DNA of 64,000 nucleotides from Neoscytalidium dimidiatum (Eukaryota; Ascomycota; Dothideomycetes; Botryosphaeriales; Botryosphaeriaceae). The notes below the pieces were generated by a model, which worked only from the letters and a program-made list of their open reading frames with translations, did no database searches and was not told where the DNA came from. The stretch lies in contig CM074704.1 in NCBI GenBank assembly GCA_037367355.1, positions 1,550,001 to 1,614,000 of the forward strand, read 5' to 3'. Shown piece after piece: positions 1 to 11,134 of this stretch; the stretch's first letter is position 1; every line of letters starts with the position of its first letter. The position numbers and the translations under genes are program-made.

Positions 1-666
1 GATTCGCAAAGACGTAGGATTGGATGGAGCCGAAGGAGTGACCGACGTGGATGATTGTATCATACGCAGTGTTGGCATTGGGGAAGGCGCCGTTGCGGAG
101 TTTGTCGGTCAGGGCGCGCAAGGCGGCGATTTCGATGTTGGCCTGGATCTCGTTGAGCGGATCGCCATGCTGAGACTTGGCGATACCCAGACGGTCGTAG
201 CTGAAGGTCGCGTAGCCGGCGTCGAGTGCAGAGTTGACGTAGGAGTAGGAGAAGTCTTCGAATGAGAGGTCCCAGTATCTGCTAAAAGTCAGAGACTTCG
301 GCTGGATCGTGGACATGTGAACCGAACAGGTACTGACGTCTTATCAAACCCGATACCGTGGGTCAAAATCTGCAAGACCGGGCTGTCTGGGGTCTTCTCA
401 TCATCCCAGCAGAGCTGAGTGCTGACTTGGTATGTGCCACGGATGGTATTGTAACCTTTCAGGACCTCGTCGGTGAAGTTGTGGCCCTGACGGGTCAGGT
501 TCTGGATGTACCACGTAACATCTATGTTGTCGCGAGGGACGATGCTGGTATCAAATACGGCGTTGCGAGATTCAATGTCCACCGGAACCGTCTGGTTGAG
601 GCACTGCTTCGAGGCCGAAGCCACGGAGGCGAGGGCCAGGCCTGCTGTGATGGCTCTGCTGAGCAT
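1..666 (-). CDS. Secreted alpha/beta-hydrolase, 3' part outside window
   Basis: This is the N-terminal part of a fungal secreted alpha/beta-hydrolase, truncated by the window edge. The first exon is 338-666. It starts with a signal peptide (MLSRAITAGLALASVASAS, then KQC) and ends near the oxyanion-type motif THGIGFDK. A short intron follows, either 279-337 or 282-337; both acceptors are in frame. The second exon runs to base 1 and shows YWDL, SYDRLGIAKS and the nucleophile elbow GHSFGS (serine codon about 33-35). Several N-x-S/T sites fit secretion. Signal peptide and GxSxG are seen directly; the exact substrate (lipid or other ester) cannot be told. The rest of the catalytic triad lies outside the window. 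Confidence 0.82.
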
Positions 667-707
667 TGCGGTTAGGTGTTACCGTAGGATAGGGATAGCA
701 GCAACCG

Positions 708-748
708 GCAGCAGCAGCAACAACAACAACAACAACGACAACGACAAC
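708..748. repeat. CAG/CAA triplet microsatellite
   Basis: Imperfect triplet run (GCA/CAG units passing into CAA and CGA/CAA units). It lies 40-80 bases upstream of the hydrolase start codon, probably in its 5' leader. Confidence 0.8.
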
Positions 749-827
749 ACAAATTATGCACAAGGGAAGAGAGAGGAGAGCTCCGGACAGTACCAAGGCA
801 TTCCTCCACCGCGCAGATCCGGAGCCT

Positions 828-835
828 CTTATATA
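828..835 (-). promoter_or_regulatory. TATA box of the hydrolase gene
   Basis: On the minus strand this reads TATATAAG, about 160 bases upstream of the ATG at 666. It is the best core-promoter match in the interval; position and sequence are seen, function is inferred. Confidence 0.5.
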
Positions 836-2536
836 CGAACGGTTACCACGGACCCGCATCCAGCGCACCACCGAGCACGCGTCCGAGCTCGAGTGGCCCC
901 AATGGAAGCTCTGCTGTTCTAGCTCTTTAGAGTACCCCCTCATCAAGGAGGCTAACGGGCCGTTGAACTTAACATGCTGAGTCAGTGAGGTGATGTGAGG
1001 GATCGCCGTCAATCCGTCGGCCGGACCGGCGTCGGTGTTGGGGAAAAGAGGCCATTGGGAACGCCGTAATGGTGCATCCGCGCAAGAAAGGGGGTCTTTG
1101 GAGGAGCATCAGCCTTGTCCGGGGGGATGCATGAATGGCAGATGGACAGCTACATGTCTCGGCGGTCAGGATCTGACGTCAAAGCAAGAAGCATTCCAAA
1201 TGGGCGAAGAGGTGCTGTGCTGACGCAAGGTGCTTGGTAAGAAGGCACGCCGGCGGCCAGTGGCCACAGGCCACAAGCCACTGCCGGCATGGGCAAGGAC
1301 GGGAAGGGGAAAGGGCGGAAGGCCGGAGAGACTGAGCGCGATTAGAGTTGGGCGGAGCTTGACGAAGCGGGAAAGCTTCCAGACGGACGCAGCCGAAAAG
1401 ATTTGGAATTTGGGGAGCATTGGGCAGTGCGGCGGGGCCAGGTGAGGCTTGGGAACAGAGACGCCGTTGCCGTCATTTGGCGGAATGCTAGGAATGTGGG
1501 GAGGCGACGGGCCTCGGGCCTGGGGCCCGGGGCCAGCCGTCGACCGTCGACACCGTTTGCGCGCGGCGCTGAAGTGGCGACGGCCCAACGCTTCGCCTGG
1601 CTCATCGTGCCCGGACGCGGTGCCTTCCTTAGCCGCCTGTTCCCCAGGCCCTGCGCGGAGACTCTTGAGGCTCTGGCGCCCTGTCCGACTCGCGGCGGGA
1701 GAGACGCCGGGCGAAGGCGGAGATTGATTGACTCGAGCAAACCCGCTGATCTTCCTCGCACGGCCTGGAAGGATTCGGAGTGCATGGTATTCGAGATGTC
1801 TTCGGGCGAAGAAGGCCAGCTCTGCCCTCTCCCTGATGCCAGGCCGCTGTCACCCGTCCCAACCGCCGTGCTCGCCGTTCCTCGCCAAGCCGGCTCTCTT
1901 CTCTGGTACTGTTCTGGCCGACGGATGCATGCATGCTCTTCTCAGCTTACCACCACCTTGCAGAAACAACGATTGATTACAACTGCACTACTGTGTAAAG
2001 CCCAAACATTACCTATCAACAAGCCACACGCCGCCCTGACCATCGCCCGATCCTGCCCCCATCAATCCTCCTGTTTACTAAACTCTGCTATGACATCAAC
2101 TCGCTTCCGCCTCCACCAAAATGCCAACGCTGCCACTCCTGAATACCAACGTCGAAAGAGAACGACTTGTACAAGCGGCGGTGAAAAAACACCCATCTTT
2201 CTATGCCCAACAAAAACGACCCGCACAATCCAGAATCCGCCATCCAAAAAGCAAACGCCTATCACAATATCTTTCGGATCGACGTCTTTTGCGCGATTCA
2301 CGATGCCCGTGATCTTCCATCTTTGCCCACACCGGAAGTATCCCCGCCGTCATCCCGCCCCAAAACGAAAAGTGTCCGAATCTCGGAAGGGAAGAGAGAT
2401 AGAAAAGGGGGGTTGGGGTTAAAAAGATCGATGTGCAACGCCGTGCAAGTTTGGCAGCAGTGAAATGAAGGGGGGGCAAAAAAATTAAAAACAAGAAGAA
2501 GGACATAACGCCTCAAGGGAAAGGAGGCAACAAACC

Positions 2537-5500
2537 TCATTCAAATGTCATCTTCATCTCCTTCTCCTTCCCCCACTCTGGGTCGTCTTCGTCAGCCCAC
2601 GCGTTGTGTTCAAAGTCCCTTAAATTTACTGGCAGAGTGCTCGACGTGCGCAATGGCGGTCTCTCGACGCTGGGTGAGCTCCATGTTGATGGGGGATTAG
2701 CGGCTTCGTGTCTCGACGCCGGTGGTGTCTCGTAAGATGTGTCAAAGGTCATCGAGATATCACCGTTACCCTCCCAGTGGTCAGGATTCGCGTCGTATTC
2801 GGAGCCGTCGTACAAGTGCGCCGTCTTACTACCTTGGTTGTGATCTACCAGGGAATCGTTGAAACTCTGCGTCTGCCGTAGGCTTGAGCGTGGGCTTTCC
2901 AATTTCATCGGTGGGAGTGTGCTTTCAAGCTGCTTTACCTCAACCCCCTGCGCTGCAATCTCCGCTGCCTCAGCTCGGATAGCATCCACATCGAACAATA
3001 CGTTCTTCTTCCCGTCATCTTCACCCGCCTTCGCCTTCTCATCGTACATCTCCCATTCCTTCTTCTCTGCCTGCTTCTTCTTGAAGATATTCCATCCGCT
3101 CTTCTTCTCCGGTTTCTTCTCCAATTCCTTCCGCGCCTCTTCGATCTCATTGATCAGCTCGCGCTGTCTGGCTTCGTGATTATCCGGATCAGGATCCTCA
3201 ATTTCGGCAAACTCATCGCTCTCCACAACCCAACCCATCTCACGCATCAGACGTGGAATTGATGCACGATACGCCATATGCCCGTTGACAAATTCGGTGA
3301 CGTCATAGTTCTCGATGCCGCTAGCGTCCACCGGAGCGAGACCAGCTACTCGCATAATACCTCCGGACGTGGCTCGGAAAAGATACCCAAGAATCCAATC
3401 GTTCGTGGCATAGCCATTGACGAAGCGACCAGATACCACTGACCTGGCCTTTAGATATTCATCCTTCTTCGCCACGATAGGCGATCCGAACATGAAGACA
3501 TTCTGAACCAGGCCATATGCTCCCCTTCTTGCAAGTTCTTGCAAGCAGTAGAAGATAACGCGGGAGCCGAGGGAGAATCCGACGAGAGTAGCAGGGCGGA
3601 CGCCGAGATTGCGGTCGATGAGAGAGTCGGCGAGAATCAAGCCAGCCAGTTCTGCTCGTGCCAATGACACGTTCCACGGATTATCAATGAGGTATGAGAG
3701 CTTCGTAAGGACAATGGGAAGCTGTAGTGCACCCATGAGGGCTACAAGGATGGTGCTGCCAAGGACTTGTTGCAGCCCCTGAGTGAGAGCCTACGAGAGA
3801 TCAGTGACTCTAGTATACGTCTGGTCAAATGATGTTCTTACCTCAGTTGCCAGGATGTTGATAGTATCGCCCATACTTTGCAGCATTTCCGGCTCCCAGA
3901 AGACAGAGTACATATCTCCCATGACAGGGTCCACGGTACTAAAAGGCAACCTCACATCATCAACCTTACCATTCATCCACCCAGATACCGTGATGATCAT
4001 ATTCACCCTCTTGTTGTTGTGAAGCGGCCTATATTCAAAAGTCTTGACTGCCCCTGTTCTCCGGCCGGAAGCTCGTACTCCTATGGTGCCTCCAGTGACA
4101 ACACCAGTGGTGGTAATGATCGCTGCGCCGCCAGCACCTGCCAGAAAGCTGCTGGTTCCTGCAACGCCAATCGTCGTGAATCCAGCTGCAAGACCTGCTC
4201 CGATAACAGGGGCAAGGAGACCCGCAGATAAACCGATTACCAGCCCGCCTCCGACGGTGGCAAGACCCATCATTACCAGCCGCCTGTTTCTCTGGGATTT
4301 GGCGCGGTGGTCCAGAGCGCCATCGTCCTTCCAGTTTTGATCATTCGCTGCTTCTTGCATCTCGAGAGCATCCGTAACTCGCTTTTCAAACCGGCAGATG
4401 TCAATGCCAGGAACCTGTAAGTAACTGCCAACCTTTTCCAGCAACTCCCGTGACCTCGAGTCGTAGACTGAGTCAGCAATGAGGACGAGGAAGAGATCGC
4501 AGAGAATGGTCCACCGAAGATCAATGTCGATATTCCTGGTTGTTGGAAGCTGTGAAGGGGTTCGAACTTCTGGCATGTCCTCGCCCCCATGATCCTCATA
4601 CGGCGGGGGGATTGATGAGCCTGGTGTATCAGGGACTGGGGTGGAGAGAGCACTAGACGTAGAGCTTGGGCGGGGAGAAGAGACAGATGGCCGACTTGAT
4701 GCAGTGTCCTCAGCCACGGGGTTTTTGACTCGGGCGTTCTGCATGAGAGCTGGAGTGAGATCACTAGGTTGAACTCCATGTTCCCCCAGCTGCTCGATCA
4801 TGATCTGTTCCGCGGACTCAATCTCCATGTGGCTATACAACCGAACCATCATCTTTTGGCTCCACATCTTCATTGCTTCAGAAGATAGATCCAGCTGCTT
4901 CTTGGCGCCTTTTGTTCTTTCCAGCTTCTCGGTGGCCCGGATCATCTCCAACATCGATAGCCTGACAACGCCGACGTATGCAATCCTCTGGCCTTCGGTG
5001 AGCAGATCCTTTGTGGCCTGCATCTGAGACAACGGATCTCGTGAATCCTCGTCCTCATCCACCACATTTGTGCTTTTCGTTCCCTTGAACAGATAAGCCG
5101 TATTGTCGTCCATACTCGTGGCCGATTGTGCATCTTCGTCAATCTGGACTCTCGTGTAGCCCTTTCCAGCGCCGCCCAGGGCGCCGTACTGCACCTCATC
5201 ATCACTCAGGTCGTGTGCCTCCCGTGCAATCAATTTGTTGTCGTCGTTATACATGTCATAAGAAGCGTAAGCGGGCATGTCCTGCCACCCGCTATCCCAG
5301 TCGTCCACCTTCCTCTCCTCCTTCTTCGGAGCGAGCTGTTGGTGCGACCATTCCGACACTGCGCCGGCCTCCGCGTGCTTGTGGTCGGACGCCGATGCCT
5401 CAGCAAGGACGTCGGGTTTGGTTTCCGCCTGTTTGTCGTCGCCCCGCGCCGCCGCGTGATCTGCCGATGGCACTGCATCAACGCTGACCTTCACGGCGGC

Positions 5501-5848
5501 GTGGACCTCGCCCTGCGCCGTCGGAGGGCTCGGTTCTGCAGAGGGCGCAAAGGCCTGTCCTGCGGACGCTGGCGCCTCCGATGCATCATGCTTCGCCTCG
5601 ACTTGCGGAGTGCTTTCCGCGTTTGCGGCGGTCTCGTGGGGCTGTGCCTCTATGCTCTTTCGCAGGTTTTCCTCGCTGATCTCGGAGATCAGGCGCCGCG
5701 GGGGCTTCTTGCGTACGGGCAGGCCGAAGTCGTCGAGCTCGACGTTCAGATTGACGGGGTCTTGCTTCGGCGGAGCGACGGTGGATCGAGGAGCTTGTGG
5801 CGCGGGGGGCTCATTGACGATGGCGGAGGGAGCAGCGTCGGAGGACAT
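2537..5848 (-). CDS. DUF726 (TMCO4/Mil1-type) membrane alpha/beta-hydrolase
   Basis: Predicted 1086-residue protein from two exons, 3842-5848 and 2537-3790, with a 51-bp intron (GTAAGA...GTAG). Residues 1-220 are a charged, low-complexity tail; a helical region follows. A very Gly/Ala-rich hydrophobic stretch at about 528-590 should form membrane segments. The DUF726 hydrolase fold follows, with the nucleophile elbow GFSLGSR (Ser about 742) and the region FMFGSPIV. The C-terminus is Lys/Glu-rich and disordered. The family includes animal TMCO4 and, as I recall, yeast Mil1/YFL034W, linked to Golgi/endosome trafficking; the substrate is unknown. The gene is divergent from UTP23 over 415 bp. The family call is firm; the biochemical role is open. 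Confidence 0.88.
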
Positions 5849-6263
5849 GACTGTCCTCGTCGAGCGAAAGGGAAGGGTGCGGCAGCCGGGAGAGGGGGAG
5901 CGAATGTGGGATTGCGCGGGCTACGAGGGAGCGGAAGTCGGCATTGAAGGCGGTGTCGGGGTGGTTATAGTTTGTTCCTTCTGCACGAGCGAAAGAGAGC
6001 GAGAGAGAGAGAGAGAGGCGCTGTCATCCCGGGCTGTCTGCTGCCCCATCCGCTCGGGGCGCTGCCCCTGCCCTTTGAGACATTGCGTAGTCAGGCAGGC
6101 ACCGCCAGCGACGGCGCTGTGCACGGGCCAAAGCTTAGCTTTTTGGGTGCACCCGTTTTGCTCTGCGACGCTGCACGCAACATCCGCCGAAGCGCGTGCC
6201 CCAGATTTTTTTCCTGTTCGCAGTTTCCGGACACACGCCTGCGCGGGCCCCCTACCAGAAACC
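5849..6263. promoter_or_regulatory. Divergent promoter region, DUF726 gene and UTP23
   Basis: A 415-bp interval between two start codons that must hold both promoters. It contains a GA dinucleotide run (about 5991-6017) and a pyrimidine-rich stretch just before UTP23. No clear TATA box was seen. Confidence 0.55.
5991..6017. repeat. GA dinucleotide microsatellite
   Basis: An interrupted AG/GA run in the divergent promoter between the DUF726 gene and UTP23. Such purine tracts can exclude nucleosomes, but no function is shown here. Confidence 0.8.
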
Positions 6264-7172
6264 ATGCGCGGTAAGCGGGCAAAGCAGTACCGCAAACTGA
6301 TGCACCAATATGCCCTCACCTTCGGCTTCCGCGAACCTTACCAGGTCCTAGGTGCGTTCAGATCCGCCAGCTTCCTTGCGCCCAATTACACCGTACTGAC
6401 TTGCCCAACAGTCGATGCAGACATCGTCCAGGATACGGCGCGCATGAAGCTGGACCTTGCCGGCTACCTCGAGCGCACGCTGCAGGGCAAAGTCAAGCCG
6501 ATGATCACGCAGTGCTCGATGCGGCACCTGTACGCCTCCAAGAACCAAGACGCCATCACCAAAGCCCAAGCCTTCGAGCGCCGCCGCTGTAATCATCATA
6601 CCCTCGAGGAGCCCCTCTCTACCCTCGAATGCATCCGATCCGTCCTGGACCCTAAGGATAGCAAGACGAACAAACACCGGTATATTGTTGCGAGCCAGGA
6701 GCAAAAGGTCCGCGCATACCTGCGTCAAATTCCAGGCGTGCCCCTGATCTACATTAACAGAAGTGTCATGATCATGGAGCCTATGGCCGGCGCGACAGAG
6801 GATGTGAGGGGAAAGGCGGAGGCGGAGAAGTTCAGAGCGGGTCTCAAAACGAGGCCAAGCACCGTGGCCCTAAAACCAAAGAGGAAGCGAGAGGATGATG
6901 ACGAAGGGAGCAGTGGTGGGGAAGCTGAGGGTTCCGCTACGCAACCTGAGCCAAAGAAGAAGAGAAAGGGGCCAAAGGCCCCGAATCCACTGAGCGTCAA
7001 GAAGCCCAAGAAGAGACCCGAGCAGCAGGCGTCAGCTCAGAAACTCCAAGCTACGAAACCGGCTAGTGAGATGTCCGAAGAACATGGTAAACGCAAGAGG
7101 AAACGGAAGAACAAGGCTCGTGTAGATGGGGAAGCAACAGAGCAGCCAAATGACGTTGCACATGATACATGA
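6264..7172 (+). CDS. UTP23: rRNA-processing protein Utp23 (PIN-like domain)
   Basis: Small-subunit processome factor acting in the nucleolus in early 18S rRNA processing. Predicted 282 residues from exons 6264-6351 and 6412-7172. It opens with MRGKRAKQYRKLMHQY and GFREPYQVL, the Utp23 signature. Splicing gives QVLVDADIV, the first strand of the PIN domain. Conserved zinc-ligand-like pieces follow (TQCSMRHLY...ERRRCNHH), then IVASQEQKVRAYLR and PGVPLIYINRSVMI. The tail (from about 175) is Lys-rich with nuclear-localisation-like clusters. In yeast Utp23 the PIN domain is thought catalytically inactive. The 60-bp intron is in frame and stop-free, so unspliced mRNA would encode a 20-residue insert in the first PIN strand. 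Convergent with PPE1. Confidence 0.93.
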   Translation: MRGKRAKQYRKLMHQYALTFGFREPYQVLGAFRSASFLAPNYTVLTCPTVDADIVQDTARMKLDLAGYLERTLQGKVKPMITQCSMRHLYASKNQDAITKAQAFERRRCNHHTLEEPLSTLECIRSVLDPKDSKTNKHRYIVASQEQKVRAYLRQIPGVPLIYINRSVMIMEPMAGATEDVRGKAEAEKFRAGLKTRPSTVALKPKRKREDDDEGSSGGEAEGSATQPEPKKKRKGPKAPNPLSVKKPKKRPEQQASAQKLQATKPASEMSEEHGKRKRKRKNKARVDGEATEQPNDVAHDT

Positions 7173-7441
7173 CGAAGTTCTATTCCATGCGGCCCTCAAT
7201 CGCTGTGTCTATGTTTCTCATTACCAGATCGCCAAGGCCATCGCTTCATAGTCGCATGATTCCCAAATTCCACTTAGCTCCTTAGCATTGCTCGGCGTTT
7301 TGGTGTGGGTACGGCACCCGACAAAAAAAAAAGTATGGGAAATGGTCAAGAGGGGTATTTACTTGGAATGGAGGTCCCGAAAAAAAATAATATCAGAATG
7401 CACAGCGCGTTCAATCGCGCGACTTGCCAACATTTCCCTTG

Positions 7442-8713
7442 TCAGACCTTCTTTCCCTGCGCGATGAGATCTGATACCTTGGGAGGGAGGACCAGAACGC
7501 TTCTATCATTGCGCTTGAGGAACTCGATGGTAGTCTGCGCAACTTGATCTGGCACGTCTTCCTGCAGGAAATGGCCAGCCATCGGGTAGACTTGGAGTTG
7601 AAATTTGCCTGCAACATTCTGACATCAGCAACCGTGACGACCATGGGAGCGTCTTAGATAATGTAATGGGAACTCTTCAATAAGCTGACCTTGCATCTGC
7701 CCAATCATGAGTTCCTTGTCCAGGCGATCAGTGCCAGCCAGCAGCAGCAGCTTCGCCCCTCTCGCGGTGAGGAACTTCTTGCTCAGTCCCTCAAACCAGT
7801 TCGTCCAGAACGGCTCCGTCCTGGCCAGATCCGTCTTCCAGATCCACTTCCCAGATTCGAGCTTCCGGAGCAAACTGGGCACGGATGCGCGCGCGCTCTC
7901 CGGGTTGCGCAGCGTGCGGCTGCGGATGTGCCAGTCGATAGCCTCGTCCACAGAGGCGAAAATGGAGGGCCGCGTGGAGAGGTACTTGTGCATATGCTTG
8001 AGGGCGTCCATGGCGGAGCCCTCGACGACGTCCAGAACCGCATAGCCCAGCACGCTGGAGCCCAGGGTGCCGCTCTTCGCGGCCTCGGTCACCACCGCGC
8101 CCCCAAGGCTATGGCCGACCAACAGAAGCTGCGGAAGCGGCTGCGACAGCCCCAACCTTGCCGCCGTCAAGGTGATCATGCGGCACAGGTCGCTGCTGAG
8201 GTTCGCGACCGTCAGCTCGCCGTCGACACCGCCATCGGCGTCGCGCACGACGGAGCCGTGCTCGCGGGCCTCCACGGCCAGCACGCCGACCTCGGGCATC
8301 AGCCGCCGCACCTCGAGCGCGAAGAGCGCCCACGTGAGTGCGGACGATCCGGCTCCATGGTGCAGCACGATGAGCGGGGCCTTAGGTGTGCCGGGCGGCG
8401 TCACGTAGACATGATACTGGGCATGCTGGCTGGTGGCTTGGTCGAGGTGCTCGAGGAACAGCTCCTGCGCGAAGTACCGCGTCCAATCGACATGAGGTGC
8501 TGAGGCTGAGGCTGGTTTCTGCGTCGACGAAGGCACCACGGTGCCGGTGGATGAAACGGATGAGGCGGAGGAGGAATCATCTTCAACTTGCTGGCTTGGT
8601 TCTTCGTCTATGATCCTGTGGTTGCTGCTGCTGTTGTTGTTGTTGATGCTGCTGCTGCTGGGTGTTTTGGTGCCTAGTTTGGCCTTGCCAATGGTCTTCG
8701 CCAGGTCGCTCAT
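7442..8713 (-). CDS. PPE1: Protein phosphatase methylesterase 1
   Basis: Removes the C-terminal methyl ester from the PP2A catalytic subunit. Predicted 396 residues from exons 7690-8713 and 7442-7608, with an 81-bp intron. The start at 8713 (MSDLAKTIGKAK) is chosen because fungal Ppe1 proteins begin this way; the open frame reaches upstream to 8908 with no homology. After a Ser/Asn-rich linker come VLHHGAGSSALTW (oxyanion region), the nucleophile elbow GHSLGG (Ser about 202), AVLDVVEGSAM, and PMAGHFLQED supplying the catalytic His in the last exon. The join at MQ|GKFQLQVY restores the family sequence. The catalytic-site pieces are all present, so the enzyme looks intact. Confidence 0.93.
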
Positions 8714-9508
8714 TCTCGCCGGTCTCGACTGTCTTCTCAGCGCGGTAGTTGGAGCATTTGAGGATGAGACAGGTAAATTGGGCTGGTTTGATATAGGGTG
8801 GAAGGTGACACAATCAGCAGCGCATCTATCGGTATCGATAAATGCACGAGCCATGTGGTATGTGGCTGACGCCACCGCATGCTCTAGTAGTATTTCAACG
8901 CCCAGCAACGAATACTTACACCATTCATAGAGGCTCGGTGTTCGCGCTAAATAATCTATTTGGCACAGGCATGGATGTAGGCACAGCTACTGATATTAAC
9001 TTTTCCACCCGTTCATCAGATCAAATACCCGGCTGAAAAACCTCGATGCACCAATAAGTTTGTTGGACAACCTTTCGCATCGATGAAGTCGCGCGTTCTT
9101 GACCGCTGCGGAAAGAGATGCTTACTTGTTCAAACAAGCTTGGCTCGATGAACTACAGGCCTTGATACGTCCAACTATTCAAAAGGATCAAAGACATGAA
9201 AGCACGGCACAGACTTCCTGGACGACAAAAGCCACAGGAAAGGTAGGTGCTTCATGCACACATGCCCGTGCGTTCGGTTGTATCAACAGTGATTGGAGAT
9301 GACGAGGCATGTATATTGTGGCCAGAACTACGTAAACACATATTCGTATCCTTTCATGCCAATGCGCTACCGAAAGGGGAGGAATGATCGTAACGAAGGG
9401 GTATCAAGTCATTGTGTCCCAAGCATCCTAGCCCAAGCGAAGCTAACATCAACGCCGACACCAGTAAAAGAGAAGATATCGTCATCTACGATAGCGCAAG
9501 AAAAGGAA
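8714..9508. other. Intergenic region, no gene seen
   Basis: It contains the PPE1 promoter and leader, and the 3' flank of the C2H2 gene ending at 9509. Only short shadow frames occur. No RNA gene or repeat was recognised. Confidence 0.6.
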
Positions 9509-11134
9509 TTACTCATCATCCGAAGACACATCGGAATCGCCCTCGTTAGCCCTCCTTACGATGATCTCGTCCCGGTCAAGCCTCGGTTCGCCGTTACCAA
9601 GCTGCCACTCGCCTCCTGAAGTCTGCTCAATCAAGCCTTCGCTGCTCAGCCACTTCTCGAGCAAGCGGTCCTCCCTCCACCGTTCAACGCCGTACATCTT
9701 CGCATCTGCACCCTTCCGCTCTTTTTCGAAATGGCGCCCAATGTGCTCCATCCGCTCATCCCAGCTCCCGGGGCCCTCGAAGGACCGGCTGCATAAGAGA
9801 CACGAGCTTCGCGGGGGTGGATCGCGTAATTTGATGTAGCACTTCTTTTGGAAGTCCTGCATATTATCATCCGTAATGAGGGATCCCTTAGTATGTGGCG
9901 ACGAGCGTACAGATCCCTTGTGACCCGCAGAGGTGGACGGTGCCATGTGCATGCGGCGCAGGTGCTGGGCGAACAAGTCTTTGCGGTTGAAATCGTTATA
10001 GGAGGTCGTAGCCCCTCCATCCACACTGCTCGGGCAAAGCTGGCAGCGCCAGAAGCCGAGACGAATGTGCTGAGTGCTGACATGCCGCTTCCATTCGTTC
10101 TTGGAAGCGAAAGTGGCTTGACAAGAGTAGCCTGCGAGGGGACAAGGGAATGGTCGATTAATGGGGTTGCCGTCTTTAGGCGAGGAACTGCATTTTGTGC
10201 GCTTTGATATGCGACCGCGCTCATTGGCAGAAGCGTACGAGCCTTTGCGCGAGCTGCCGTAACGTCTGCTGGAGCTCTTGGAGCTGGCACTGGACTGCGA
10301 TGTCCGACGACGACGCTTGCGAGGCCTCCAGTCGGAGTCGGCGTCATCTTCACTTTTCACGACGGGCTTGACAGACTCTGCATCGCGAACTCGGATGACG
10401 TCGTCTTCTTGGAGACGTGCGCAATGATTCTGGTCATCAGGCTCCATTTTACCATTGAACAAAATCGTCTCCTGTTCGCAGGCGTATCCCATTTTCATGT
10501 CGGGGCAGTCATCGTACTCCATTGGAGGTTCGATGTCCTCGGTGGGAGATGGGTATGGTTGGATATCTTGAAGGGTGCAGGAACCGCCCGCTCCAAGGGT
10601 CGCCTCCTCCATTGAATATGGGGGAAAGTGCTTATAGTCGCTGTAAACGGCATCCTGAGAGCCGTACGGGGGGCTGCTGCTACCCTCGGGTGATCCAAAC
10701 CCGTTGATGCTACGCTCATCCCGATGCGAGCAGCTGTAGCTGTTGCCAGAGGAGACGGACCAGCTGGACCGGTAATTGTCAGGCGATCTCTGTCTTGATT
10801 TTTTTTCAGGGTGCGGCCATGGGGCTTGTGGCTCAAAGCGAGGCTCGAAGTCGAAATTTCGTGGCTCATTGTCGTTTATGCTCTCTAGCTGAAAGACATT
10901 TGTCTCGAAGAGGGTGCGCTCAGGCCGGCTCAAGTAACGTTGCATGTTGGACATGGCGTGCACCGGCGTTGTGTTTAAGGTCACCTCTGACCCGAATAGG
11001 CTAATGGCTCGTTGATGGGCACGAGCACTAGGCCACATAGTGTCCCGGTCAGGCCACCGGTATGCATCCTGAAGATGGCCTTCCGTATGGAGCTGGATCT
11101 GAGGAATGTCGTCGAACGCCGAATATGGATCCAT
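9509..11134 (-). CDS. C2H2 zinc-finger protein, probable transcription factor
   Basis: An intronless 541-residue protein. Residues 1-300 are mostly disordered, with Ser/Pro/acid-rich stretches and a basic patch (RPRKRRRRTSQSS, about 270) like a nuclear signal. Zinc-binding pieces follow: C-x6-C...H-x4-H at about 331-357, a spaced finger C-x2-C...H-x4-H at about 364-398 starting FWRCQLC, and a third C-x2-C (CLLC) with HIGRH at about 445-470. This long, irregular finger layout is common in ascomycete C2H2 regulators. The acidic C-terminus could serve in activation. Targets cannot be read from the sequence. Confidence 0.85.
   Translation of the reverse strand: MDPYSAFDDIPQIQLHTEGHLQDAYRWPDRDTMWPSARAHQRAISLFGSEVTLNTTPVHAMSNMQRYLSRPERTLFETNVFQLESINDNEPRNFDFEPRFEPQAPWPHPEKKSRQRSPDNYRSSWSVSSGNSYSCSHRDERSINGFGSPEGSSSPPYGSQDAVYSDYKHFPPYSMEEATLGAGGSCTLQDIQPYPSPTEDIEPPMEYDDCPDMKMGYACEQETILFNGKMEPDDQNHCARLQEDDVIRVRDAESVKPVVKSEDDADSDWRPRKRRRRTSQSSASSKSSSRRYGSSRKGSYASANERGRISKRTKCSSSPKDGNPINRPFPCPLAGYSCQATFASKNEWKRHVSTQHIRLGFWRCQLCPSSVDGGATTSYNDFNRKDLFAQHLRRMHMAPSTSAGHKGSVRSSPHTKGSLITDDNMQDFQKKCYIKLRDPPPRSSCLLCSRSFEGPGSWDERMEHIGRHFEKERKGADAKMYGVERWREDRLLEKWLSSEGLIEQTSGGEWQLGNGEPRLDRDEIIVRRANEGDSDVSSDDE

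Larger units (their letters stand above)
667..2536. other. Intergenic region, no gene supported
   Basis: It holds the promoter and leader of the hydrolase, with a CAG/CAA triplet repeat at 708-748, and the downstream region of the DUF726 gene. A 339-codon open frame at 1403-2422 (+) was judged spurious: it has low-complexity Arg/Pro/Ser composition, no recognisable domain, and overlapping long frames on both strands as expected in GC-rich DNA. Confidence 0.6.

Noticed and set aside
1403..2422. 339-codon open frame on the plus strand
   Set aside because: Low-complexity Arg/Pro/Ser composition, no domain, overlapping long frames on both strands; typical of GC-rich intergenic DNA.
5126..5947. 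273-codon frame antisense to the DUF726 gene
   Set aside because: Mirror of a real coding region; composition explained by the opposite strand.
8714..8908. Upstream extension of the PPE1 reading frame
   Set aside because: The frame is open, but the extra 65 residues have no family resemblance, while MSDLAKTIG is the normal start.
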